Assembly: GCA_030685015.1 (NCBI GenBank)
Contig: JAUXWS010000059.1
Location: forward strand, 124,001 to 188,000
Reading direction: 5' to 3'
Length of the DNA stretch: 64,000 nt
Source: a bacterium
Lineage (GTDB): Bacteria; CAIWAD01
Below the pieces are notes generated by a model. That model was not told the origin of the DNA and searched no databases. It saw only the letters and a program-made list of their open reading frames with translations. This document shows positions 51,556-60,059 of this stretch, in pieces. The translations under genes and the position numbers were made by a program. The first letter of the stretch is position 1. Each line of letters opens with the position of its first letter.

Positions 51556-54131
51556 TGAGCCGCGTGCCCATCCCCATCCTGCTCCTGGCCCTGCTGTTGG
51601 CGGGGCTGGCCCGTGCCCAGGACACGCGGTTCGATCCGGAGAACTGCCTTTACTGCCACGGCAAGCCGTGGATGGCGGTGCTGGATTCGGCGGGGGTCCG
51701 CAACTTCCACATCGACGAGAACGTCCACCGGGAGTCCGTCCATGGGCGCTTCGCCTGCCGGCAGTGCCATGTGGACATCGACCAGGTGCCGCACCGCACG
51801 CCTGTGCAGAAGGTGAACTGCGCCGTCGCCTGCCATGTGATCGACCCCTACACGGGCAGGGACTTCAGCCATCTCCAGATGGCCCAGGATCTGGCCAACT
51901 CCGTGCACGGCAAGTCGGGCAAGGGTGCCCTCGACCACCGCAAGCCGGTCTGCAAGGACTGCCACGTCAATTCCATCTACTGGCAGAAGCTGCCGAGCAA
52001 CCTGGAGCGGGCCAGGAACAAGTGCCTGGCCTGCCACGAGAACTACAACGAGCTCGAGGGGGACTTCAAACACCTGGCCCTGCACATCAGCGAGAGCGAG
52101 TACTGGCGCACCCAGAAAAACTTCGAGGCCTGCATCCGCTGCCACACGGACAACGAACTGGTGTCGGACAGCCTGGCCACCCTGCTCATTGACGGGACGA
52201 TGGTCTCCAGCTTCCTCAAGTCCTTCCACGGGCGCGGCTTCAGTTTCGGTGACCGCCGCAGCCCGGTGTGCGCGGACTGCCACGGCTACCACAAGGTGCT
52301 GAGCCACACGGACGAGCGATCCATGATCCACTCGTCCAACCTGCGGCAAACCTGCAGCGCCACGGGCTGCCACGACGGCGCCACCGTCGCCTTCGCCACG
52401 GCCGGCTCCATGCACGACCTTTACCAGGGCGTCAAGGTGCACGTGTTGGTGTGGGTGAAGCGGGTGTACATCTGGCTCATCGTGCTCACCATCGGCGGCA
52501 TGATGCTGCACAACCTGCTGGACTGGTGGTCCTGGCGCCGCCATCGCAAGGCCCACGCCGCAGCCGCGGCGAAGGCGGAGCAGGCGGGGGCGGTGCGCCG
52601 CGTCTTCCGGCGCTTGACGCCCGCGGAGCGCATCTCCCACGTCATCATGTTCGTCAGTTTCACGCTGCTCGCCCTCACCGGCGTCATCCTGTGGATTCCA
52701 CCGGAGCGCTTCGGCACGCTGACGCACTGGGTGTATTTCATGCCGGTGCGCGACTGGAGCCACCGGGTGGCGGCCATCATGCTGACGCTGGTCAGCGTCT
52801 ACCACGTGGGCTACGCCCTCTTCACCCGGCGCGGGCGCGCCTTGCTGGGGACCATGCTGCCTGGTCCCTCCGACATCCGCCTCTTCTTCCACAACCTGGC
52901 CTTCATGCTGGGCAGGCGGAAGGACAGGCCCCCCTTCGGTTTCTTCAATTACAGCGAGAAGATGGAGTACTGGGCCTTCGCCTGGGGCTCCCTCGTCATG
53001 ACCGCCACCGGCATCATCCTGTGGTGGGAGCACCTGGGCAGCAAGTTCATCGTGGATCTTGCCCGCCTGGTCCACTCCCTGGAAGCGATCCTGGCCGTGG
53101 CGGCCATCGTCGTCTGGCACTTCTGGAATGTCCACTGGAAGCCGGCCCGCTGGCCCATGAGCGAAGTGTGGATCGACGGCAGGATGGGCGAGGAGGACAT
53201 GGAGGAGGAACACGGCGCGCTGATGGCGGCGGACGCCGTGACGACCCACGGATCGATTCTCATGCAGGAGGTGACGGGAACACCGGAGCGCCGCCGCCAC
53301 ACCCGCAAGGTGCTGGCCCGCACCCTGGGCTGGTCTTTTCTCACGTTGACCATTCTCACCTGCGCGGCGATGGTCTGGTCCTTCCGTCTCTACCTCGGCT
53401 TGGGTGGAAGGGACTCCGACACCATGGTCGCCCAGTGGCTGAAGCGTCCCCTGGCCGACAAGGAGGCCGCCCTCGCCGATCCCACCTACCCGCTGCGGGT
53501 GGCCCACGAGGACGTGGACTGGCGGCACCGCCGCTTCCACGACCAGCAACCGGTGGTGGTGGAGGACAGCCAGTTGCGCCGCAGCGAGTGCCTGCTTTGC
53601 CACTCCCTGCTGCCGCATCAGGGGAATGTCAAGACCCGGTCCTACATCAATCTGCACAGCCGCTTCATGTCCTGCGAGGGCTGCCACGCGCATCCCGTGG
53701 ATCGGCAGCCTTCCAACTGGGCCTGGCTGGACCTGCGCCGCAACCCCGCCGGTCAACCGGACCTGCCCTACAAACTACTGTCGGAGCCCGCGGGCACGGG
53801 TCTGGGAAATTACACAAGCCTTCTGGGCCTGAAAGTGGATGGCGCCCACCTCTTTGCCGACCTGGACAGCGAGCGGGCCCGCGAGTACCTGGGCGGCACG
53901 GCGCCCATGACCCAGGCCCGCATGAAAGAGACGAAGGACCGCTTCCACGACCGCATCCGGGCGGAACCGGGGTCCGGCGCCCAGTGCAGCGAGTGCCACG
54001 CCGCCGAGGGAGGCCTCCTCGACTACCAAGCCCTGGGCTTTGATGAAGGCAGAATCCGCCAACTGCGCAGCAGCGCCATAACCGCGAGCGTGACCGACAA
54101 TGAAATCTTCTATCTGCCGCCGGCCTACTGA
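51555..54131 (+). CDS. fused octahaem c / cytochrome b / trihaem c membrane protein (CbcL-like plan)
   Basis: 858 residues. After a signal peptide, residues 25-290 hold eight haem sites: CLYCH, CRQCH, CAVACH (CX3CH), CKDCH, CLACH, CIRCH, CADCH and CSATGCH (CX4CH). One helix (IWLIVLTIGGMMLHNLL) joins to a cytochrome b domain at about 345-560 with five candidate ligand histidines. Another helix (LGWSFLTLTILTCAAMVWSF) leads to a trihaem domain (CLLCH near 678, CEGCH, CSECH near 810). Each part corresponds to one of the three genes just upstream, so this is a fused paralogue of that set. Geobacter CbcL is a comparable c-type/b-type fusion that oxidises menaquinol; the same role is inferred. Confidence 0.9.
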   Translation: MSRVPIPILLLALLLAGLARAQDTRFDPENCLYCHGKPWMAVLDSAGVRNFHIDENVHRESVHGRFACRQCHVDIDQVPHRTPVQKVNCAVACHVIDPYTGRDFSHLQMAQDLANSVHGKSGKGALDHRKPVCKDCHVNSIYWQKLPSNLERARNKCLACHENYNELEGDFKHLALHISESEYWRTQKNFEACIRCHTDNELVSDSLATLLIDGTMVSSFLKSFHGRGFSFGDRRSPVCADCHGYHKVLSHTDERSMIHSSNLRQTCSATGCHDGATVAFATAGSMHDLYQGVKVHVLVWVKRVYIWLIVLTIGGMMLHNLLDWWSWRRHRKAHAAAAAKAEQAGAVRRVFRRLTPAERISHVIMFVSFTLLALTGVILWIPPERFGTLTHWVYFMPVRDWSHRVAAIMLTLVSVYHVGYALFTRRGRALLGTMLPGPSDIRLFFHNLAFMLGRRKDRPPFGFFNYSEKMEYWAFAWGSLVMTATGIILWWEHLGSKFIVDLARLVHSLEAILAVAAIVVWHFWNVHWKPARWPMSEVWIDGRMGEEDMEEEHGALMAADAVTTHGSILMQEVTGTPERRRHTRKVLARTLGWSFLTLTILTCAAMVWSFRLYLGLGGRDSDTMVAQWLKRPLADKEAALADPTYPLRVAHEDVDWRHRRFHDQQPVVVEDSQLRRSECLLCHSLLPHQGNVKTRSYINLHSRFMSCEGCHAHPVDRQPSNWAWLDLRRNPAGQPDLPYKLLSEPAGTGLGNYTSLLGLKVDGAHLFADLDSERAREYLGGTAPMTQARMKETKDRFHDRIRAEPGSGAQCSECHAAEGGLLDYQALGFDEGRIRQLRSSAITASVTDNEIFYLPPAY

Positions 54132-55053
54132 GCGCCGGACATCGCTTCACCTTGTCGCCCTGGTGCTGGCCGCCCTCATGGTGCGCGTCGCGGCGGCCGT
54201 CGAGGTGCGTGTTCTCCAGAACCTGTCGGCGGGGACGACTTATCCCACCGATCTGGCGGCGGACGCCCGCGCCAACGCCTATGTGGTGGACGGACTCAAC
54301 AAGCGAGTCGTCGTGCTGAGTCCGCAGGGCCAGGTCCTGCGCGAGATCACACACGAGGCCTTCGTCAATCCGGTGGGCAACGACGTCTGGCAGGACCGTC
54401 TCTACGTCAGCGATCCGGAGGCGGGCGCCATCTTCATCATGACCCTGGACGGCCGCCTCCTGCAGACCATCGAGATGCCCGGAAACTGCGATCCGGTGGA
54501 CGTGCTGGCCCTGGAGGACAAGCTGGTGGTGTCGGACAACGACAACCATCGCCTGCTCTTCATCAGCTACGACGGCGCGCTGCTCAAGGCGATCGGGCGT
54601 GGCGCCGAACAGGTCCGTCCCATGCGCCGCATGGCCGGTATGACCCTGCCCGACGGCCGGCCCGGCGACCGGGTCGAGGAGTTCAAGTTTCCCGGCATCC
54701 TCTCCCGGCACCAGAACGGCTTCATGGTGATCGATGTGCTGGGCGGCCGCATCCAGGCCTACACGCGGCTGGGGAACTTCGACCGGATGGTGGGCAGCTT
54801 CGGTACCGATGGCGACCGCCTCTACCGGCCCAAGGGTGCCTGCGCCTGCTGGAACGGCAAGGGCCTGCTCATCACGGACAGCTACATGGGCATGGTCCAT
54901 GCCTATGACGAGTTCGCCCAAAGCCAGGGCCTGCTCACCCTGAAAGGCCAGCCCTGGCGGCTGGAGGGTCCCACGGCCATCGTCTGCTGCGGCGAATCCT
55001 GGTGGATCGTGGACAGCAAGGCGAGCCGCATCCTGCGCTTCGACATTCCTTGA
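54100..55053 (+). CDS. secreted NHL-repeat beta-propeller protein
   Basis: 317 residues with a signal peptide (LHLVALVLAALMVRVAAA) and about six NHL-type blades: TYPTDLAADARANAYVVDGL, DRLYVSDPEAGAIFIMTLDG, LVVSDNDNHRLLFISYDG, NGFMVIDVLGGRIQAYTRLG, GLLITDSYMGMVHAYDE and WWIVDSKASRILRF. Such propellers usually mediate protein contacts. It overlaps the fused cytochrome by 32 bases and precedes the 18-haem gene, so it may be a structural partner of the conduit. Confidence 0.85.
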   Translation: MKSSICRRPTERRTSLHLVALVLAALMVRVAAAVEVRVLQNLSAGTTYPTDLAADARANAYVVDGLNKRVVVLSPQGQVLREITHEAFVNPVGNDVWQDRLYVSDPEAGAIFIMTLDGRLLQTIEMPGNCDPVDVLALEDKLVVSDNDNHRLLFISYDGALLKAIGRGAEQVRPMRRMAGMTLPDGRPGDRVEEFKFPGILSRHQNGFMVIDVLGGRIQAYTRLGNFDRMVGSFGTDGDRLYRPKGACACWNGKGLLITDSYMGMVHAYDEFAQSQGLLTLKGQPWRLEGPTAIVCCGESWWIVDSKASRILRFDIP

Positions 55054-55072
55054 GGTGGTGGAGGCAGTGACC

Positions 55073-57250
55073 ATGATCGGCCGAGCATCCTCCCGCCGCG
55101 CCCCGCTGCTGCTGGTGGCCGTGCTGCCGGCCCTGCTGGCGCAGGGGAATCCGGCGGCGGCCCAGCTCAAGATGGACCGCTCCAAGGAATGCGTGATCTG
55201 CCACATCTCGTGGGGCGAGGGCTATGAGAAAATGGCCCGCCTCCTGCCGCCGGTGGACCATCCCATTGTCATCGACGGCCGGGAAGCCCGCGTCTCCACC
55301 CAGGACATGTGCTGGTCCTGTCACGACGGCTACGTGGGGGATTCCCGCCGCTTTTTCCAAAAGGACGATCCGCACTTCCGACCGCCCGGCAACCCGGCGG
55401 CGGTGGCGGCCAGCGGCCTGCCGCGCGACCTGAACGGCGAGATCTATTGTGGGACCTGCCACACGCCGCACATCCACAAGATGGAGCGCGAGTTCGTCTA
55501 CGTGCCCTTCCTGCGCGCTGAGGCGAACAACTCCGCCCTCTGTCTCAGGTGCCATTCCGACCGCGGCCGCCGCGGCACGGACCACCCCTTGCGCGTGCCA
55601 CTGGAGGAGGGACTGCCCGCCGCGCTGGCCGGCCGCCATGTCTCGACCACCCAGGTGGAATGCATGACCTGCCACGACATGCACAGTCCGCACAAGGCCC
55701 GTCTGATGGAGGGCAACGACCGGACCCAGCTCTGCCGCAGCTGCCACGAGTCCAGCTTCGCCATCCTGCAGAGCGACCACCACCTCGCCCTCTCCCACCC
55801 GGACCTGCCCATCGGCGACTCGCGCAAGACGGCGGGCGCAGCGGACGCCTGCGCCGCCTGCCACCTCAGCCATGGCGGGCGCGGGCCAGCCATGTGGGCC
55901 TGGCCGTTGCCCGGAACGCGCAACGGCAACCAGGTCGTGCAGAACGGCGTGGACGCCCGCTGCCTCAGTTGTCACCAGGACAAGGGCGCGGCGGGGGCGA
56001 TGAGCTGGGTGGGGCACGGCCATCCGCTGAACAAGCCGGTGCGCGAGCAGGATCTGGCCTTGCCTCTGCGGGCCGGTGGCATGAGCTGCACCACCTGCCA
56101 CGACCCCCACGCCTGGAGCGCCCTGCCCGAGCACGCCCCCGGCCCCGGCAACGAGGAGGGAACGGCCCTCACCAGCTTCCTGCGATTGCCCGATGACGAG
56201 AACGGCCGTCTCTGCATCAATTGCCACCGCAGCCAGGCGCAGACGCTTGTCTCGGACCACAACTCCTTCAACTGGAGCGAGCCGAGCCGCGGACAGTGCA
56301 CGTCCTGCCACAACACGCACGCACCCAAGGCTTTCAGCGACAACCACGCCACGCCCGGCGTCTCGGAGTTCACCAGCCTCTGCCTCTCCTGCCACGGCGG
56401 AACGGGCCGCCACGGCGCCACACCGCTGGGCCGGCACGGTCATCCCCTGGGCGTGGCCCTGACGGGGAGCAAGGAGCTGCCCGCCTTCCGCAGCGACAAC
56501 CTGCGGCCCTGGAGGCCGGGCCAGGCGGAACCGGCCGACGCCCGGCTCCTGGTCGGCTGCGAGTCCTGCCACGATCCGCACCGCTGGAATCCCGCCGGTC
56601 CGCCCTCCTGGCAGGGACCCAACGCCCGGGGCGACGACGCCAGCTCCTTCCTCCACGTGATCAACACCGGAGCCCAGCTCTGCGCCGCCTGCCACCCGCA
56701 TGAGACCCAGGTGCTGGGCAGCGCCCACGACCTCAGCGCCCGGCGACCGGGCGAGAGCGCCTGCCGCGCCTGCCACACCACACACCGCGCCGTCTCCGAT
56801 TGGGCCATCATCGCCAGCAGCCTGAGCGACGGCGAGATGGCGCAGGTGGCTGACGCCACGCCGGCGGGCAGCTTGGAGCGCAACCCTGGGAACTGGTCAC
56901 CCGGGGCCCGCCACTGCCTCTCCTGCCACCGCGGGAACGGAGCCAGCCAACGCGTTCCCGAAGCCTGGGGCCACCCCCAGAAGTACACGACCCTGGTGGG
57001 CAATGTGCGGCCGGACGGCCGCGCCATGCCTCTCTTCGATCATGAGGGCCGGACCCAAGGCGCCATCGGCCACGTTGACTGCACCAGCTGCCACAACCCG
57101 CACGTGGCCCATCCGGCGACCGGCGGCGAGCATGCGCCCGACTTCCTGCGCCAGGAGACAAGCGAAGCCATCTGCTCCGATTGCCATGGAGACAAGGCGC
57201 TGTGGAAGTACCGCTACTATCATTCGAGCGACAAACGGGTGCTGCCATGA
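55073..57250 (+). CDS. 18-haem c-type cytochrome (cluster B)
   Basis: 725 residues. Signal peptide MIGRASSRRAPLLLVAVLPA and onward, then 18 CXXCH motifs from CVICHISWGEGYEKM to CSDCHGDKALWKYRYYHSSD. The order, spacing and flanks (MCWSCHDGYVGDSRRFF; DLNGEIYCGTCHTPHIHKME; NWSPGARHCLSCHRGNGASQRVPEAW) match the 18-haem protein of cluster A, so the two are paralogues. ATG 55073 with GGAGG eight bases upstream is preferred over GTG 55055. It sits just before a lipoprotein propeller and an outer-membrane barrel, so it is a candidate for the conduit's periplasmic or outer cytochrome. Confidence 0.93.
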   Translation: MIGRASSRRAPLLLVAVLPALLAQGNPAAAQLKMDRSKECVICHISWGEGYEKMARLLPPVDHPIVIDGREARVSTQDMCWSCHDGYVGDSRRFFQKDDPHFRPPGNPAAVAASGLPRDLNGEIYCGTCHTPHIHKMEREFVYVPFLRAEANNSALCLRCHSDRGRRGTDHPLRVPLEEGLPAALAGRHVSTTQVECMTCHDMHSPHKARLMEGNDRTQLCRSCHESSFAILQSDHHLALSHPDLPIGDSRKTAGAADACAACHLSHGGRGPAMWAWPLPGTRNGNQVVQNGVDARCLSCHQDKGAAGAMSWVGHGHPLNKPVREQDLALPLRAGGMSCTTCHDPHAWSALPEHAPGPGNEEGTALTSFLRLPDDENGRLCINCHRSQAQTLVSDHNSFNWSEPSRGQCTSCHNTHAPKAFSDNHATPGVSEFTSLCLSCHGGTGRHGATPLGRHGHPLGVALTGSKELPAFRSDNLRPWRPGQAEPADARLLVGCESCHDPHRWNPAGPPSWQGPNARGDDASSFLHVINTGAQLCAACHPHETQVLGSAHDLSARRPGESACRACHTTHRAVSDWAIIASSLSDGEMAQVADATPAGSLERNPGNWSPGARHCLSCHRGNGASQRVPEAWGHPQKYTTLVGNVRPDGRAMPLFDHEGRTQGAIGHVDCTSCHNPHVAHPATGGEHAPDFLRQETSEAICSDCHGDKALWKYRYYHSSDKRVLP

Positions 57251-58278
57251 CGCGGCCGCTGGTCATGATCCTGCTGACAGCCCTGCTGGCGGCGGGCTGC
57301 GCCACCGTGCGCCACGAGGGCCCCCGCGCCCTGGTGGCCGACGGCCGCGACACGCTCTTCCTGCATGAGGGCGACCTCTTGGCCCAAGTCCGCTCGGTCG
57401 AGGGGCTGGGCCTCAAGGCGCTGCGCTGGGTGACAGGCAGCTGCGTCACGGCCTCCATCGGGCGCCCGACGGACGTGGCGGTGGACGGTGAGGGGCGGGT
57501 GCTGGTCTGCGACGGCGACCTGTCCCGCGTGGTGCGGCTCAGCCCGGAGGGCTGCTCGCCCCGTCCCTTCGAGGTGTTCAGCGCCCCTGAGTTCGCCACG
57601 CCCACCGGCGTCGAGGTCTTTCCGGCCGGCATCGCCGTGGCCGACGCCGGCCGCGCCAAGGTCTTCCTGCTGTCCAGCGGGACGGGTCGCTTGGCCGGCG
57701 AGCTGAGCACCCCGGAGGGCTGGTCGCGCCCCGGACAGATGCACTGGGACGGCAGCCGCCTGCGCGTGGTCGACGGCGGCCGCCATGTGGTGGAGAGCTT
57801 CGACGCCCAGGGCCACTGGCTGGGCACCCTGGGGCGTGAGGGCGGCGGCCCCGGCGAGTTCCTGCATCCCGTGGCCGTGGCCGTCGATCCCGATGGGCAG
57901 GTGTGGGTGCTGGACGCCCTCAACCACCGCGTCCAATCCTTCACACCGGAGGGCCGCCATCTGCTGAGCTTCGGCGTCTACGACCATGCGCCGGGCGGTT
58001 TCATGTTCCCCAAGGGCTTGGCCTTCGACGAGGACGGCAACCTCTACGTCAGCGACGCCGGCTTCAGCCGCATCCAGGTCTTCAGCCGCACGGGGGCGCT
58101 GCTCTACTGGTTCGGCGGCCCCGGCCGCGAGGGGGACCGCTTCCTCATGCCCGGCGCCCTTTGCGCCCGCGGCAATCGCATCTACATCGCCGACCAGTAC
58201 AACCGGCGCATCCAGGTCTACCGCTACCTGCCCTACCTCGCCGGCGAGGGGCTGGACGTGGGGGAGGCGCGGCCATGA
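57247..58278 (+). CDS. NHL-repeat lipoprotein
   Basis: 343 residues. A lipoprotein signal (LVMILLTALLAAGC) is followed by six NHL blades such as RPTDVAVDGEGRVLVCDGDL, HPVAVAVDPDGQVWVLDALN, FPKGLAFDEDGNLYVSDAGF and GNRIYIADQYNRRIQVYRYL. The start overlaps the 18-haem stop (ATGA) and its stop overlaps the barrel start (ATGA), so it is tightly coupled to both. Probably an outer-membrane-attached scaffold of the conduit. Confidence 0.88.
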   Translation: MTRPLVMILLTALLAAGCATVRHEGPRALVADGRDTLFLHEGDLLAQVRSVEGLGLKALRWVTGSCVTASIGRPTDVAVDGEGRVLVCDGDLSRVVRLSPEGCSPRPFEVFSAPEFATPTGVEVFPAGIAVADAGRAKVFLLSSGTGRLAGELSTPEGWSRPGQMHWDGSRLRVVDGGRHVVESFDAQGHWLGTLGREGGGPGEFLHPVAVAVDPDGQVWVLDALNHRVQSFTPEGRHLLSFGVYDHAPGGFMFPKGLAFDEDGNLYVSDAGFSRIQVFSRTGALLYWFGGPGREGDRFLMPGALCARGNRIYIADQYNRRIQVYRYLPYLAGEGLDVGEARP

Positions 58279-60059
58279 TCACACGCCTCCTCTGCCGCAT
58301 GCTGCTCGTCTGCTGCCTGGGCACGGTCGCGGGGGCCGCCTGGCAACCCGCCGCCTGGCCGCGCGTCCCCGCCTATCAGCCCAGTCGCGCCTTCACGCTG
58401 GACGGCTGGATCGACCACACCAGCACCTGGGTGAGCGACAGCAGCTACGCCGGCGCGTTCAACGAGGACCTCAGCCTGCACACGGCGCGGCTGGTCGTGG
58501 GCGCCCACGGCCGCCTGTCGCCGGCCGGCCGGGTCCGCTACCTGGTGCGGACAGGCGCCACCCTGGCGCAGAACAGCCTGCACGAGCAACGGATCTACAC
58601 GCCCGAGTTGCAGACCGATCTGGGCTGGACGCCGTGGTCGCGTCTCGAGCTGGGCCTCTTCGGACGCTACGGCTGGCGGCGCCCCAACGCCTTCCTGGTG
58701 GACAGCCTGCGCCTGCGCGATCTCATCCTGGGCGCCCGTCTCGCATCCCATCCCACGGATCACACCGAGCTGTCGGTGGTGGCGGGCAACCGTCGCGTCC
58801 TCAATGAGCACGACGAATCCGACCATCGCTTCCTGCGCGCCGAACTGGAGCAGCGCCTGCCCGCCTGGAACCAGTTCATGCTGCGGGCCTGGGGCGAGAG
58901 CACCTGGTTCGGCCTGGCCGACAGCCTGGACTTCGACCTGCAACGCAGCCTGGCCGGCCTCAGCTTGGCCGGCGAAGTGCCCGGCGGCGTCCATCTGCAC
59001 AGCAGCACGGCCCTGGTGCAGCGGAAGGGGGTCCGGCGGGTGCTGGGGCAGAACCGCGTGCGCTCGCAGCTGGGCTCCCATCGCCTGGCCGCCAACCTGG
59101 GGGCTGACTTCACCGAGCTGGACGAGCGCAATGTCACGCGCCACCACGCCGACGCCTCCTGGCGCTGGATGCCGCTCACGGCCGTGGGCACCGAGCTGCG
59201 CCTCTCCACCGAGCGTGTCCAGCTGGACGATGTGGACCACAGCCACCGGCGCGACGCGCTGGCCCTGGCCGTGTGGGATTGGAAGCCCCTGGCCGGCCCC
59301 GCCGCCCGGCTGGAGGAGCAGGAGGCCCATCGCAGCTGGTCGCAGCCCCTGCGCCGCGCCCTCTGGTTGAAGCGCGCCACCACGCTGCGCGGCGAGCTGG
59401 GCGGCGGCTGGGCTGAAACGCGCCAGTATGGCAAGGGCATCACGGGGCGAGGCAGCCTGGAGCTGCTCACGCCGGTGGAGCCCCTGCCCTGGCTGGGGCT
59501 CAGCTTCCGCGAGCTGGTGCGGGGTGATCTCTTCCGCATCCAGGACCTGGAGGTGGTGCCCCTTGGCGTGGACCAGCTCCAGAAGGAAGTGGACAACATC
59601 CTGGGCTTCGGCACCACCCTGCTTCCGCACGGCACCATCCAGGGCGGGCATCGCATCGAGTGGCGCCGCCACGTGGGCAGCACGCTGGTCTACAGCGGCG
59701 ACACCCTGCGCAACACCCTGCACAACGAGCTGTGGATGAAGTGGCGGCGGCCCCGCCTGCAGGCCCAGGCCTCGGGCATGGTGATCCACCATCTGGTGGA
59801 GGAGGATCCGGTCGGACTGGAGCACCGCCTCTCGCTGCACCTGCGCTGGCAGCCGGTCAGGCTGGCCTCCCTCAACGTGCGCGGCGTGTGGCGGCCCGAG
59901 CATGACCCGCTGCCCGAACGCATGTGGCTGCGCTCCTTTGTCGAGTTCGAGATGAACAAGCTGACCCTGAGCACCGACCTGCGCTTCGTGGGCGATCCCG
60001 CCCACTTCGGCGATAGGGACACGGAGGCTTGGGTACATGTGGTGCGGAGGCTCTGGTGA
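58275..60059 (+). CDS. outer-membrane beta-barrel, candidate conduit porin
   Basis: 594 residues. A signal peptide (LCRMLLVCCLGTVAGA) is followed by alternating strands throughout, for example ARLVVGAHGRLSPAGRVRYL, TELSVVAGNRRVLNEHDESD, SLRLRDLILGARLASH and LSTDLRFVGDPAHF, with a C-terminal aromatic end HVVRRLW as in many outer-membrane proteins. No haem motif. Flanked within overlaps by an NHL lipoprotein and a 12-haem cytochrome, it has the context of the MtrB/Omb-type porin that sheathes cytochromes through the outer membrane. I see no clear sequence match to MtrB itself; the role is inferred from fold and context. Confidence 0.78.
   Translation: MITRLLCRMLLVCCLGTVAGAAWQPAAWPRVPAYQPSRAFTLDGWIDHTSTWVSDSSYAGAFNEDLSLHTARLVVGAHGRLSPAGRVRYLVRTGATLAQNSLHEQRIYTPELQTDLGWTPWSRLELGLFGRYGWRRPNAFLVDSLRLRDLILGARLASHPTDHTELSVVAGNRRVLNEHDESDHRFLRAELEQRLPAWNQFMLRAWGESTWFGLADSLDFDLQRSLAGLSLAGEVPGGVHLHSSTALVQRKGVRRVLGQNRVRSQLGSHRLAANLGADFTELDERNVTRHHADASWRWMPLTAVGTELRLSTERVQLDDVDHSHRRDALALAVWDWKPLAGPAARLEEQEAHRSWSQPLRRALWLKRATTLRGELGGGWAETRQYGKGITGRGSLELLTPVEPLPWLGLSFRELVRGDLFRIQDLEVVPLGVDQLQKEVDNILGFGTTLLPHGTIQGGHRIEWRRHVGSTLVYSGDTLRNTLHNELWMKWRRPRLQAQASGMVIHHLVEEDPVGLEHRLSLHLRWQPVRLASLNVRGVWRPEHDPLPERMWLRSFVEFEMNKLTLSTDLRFVGDPAHFGDRDTEAWVHVVRRLW

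Noticed and set aside
51519-53756. Open frame of 745 codons on the minus strand
   Set aside because: Antisense to the fused cytochrome gene; low-complexity His/Gln/Val/Asp-rich, no start context.
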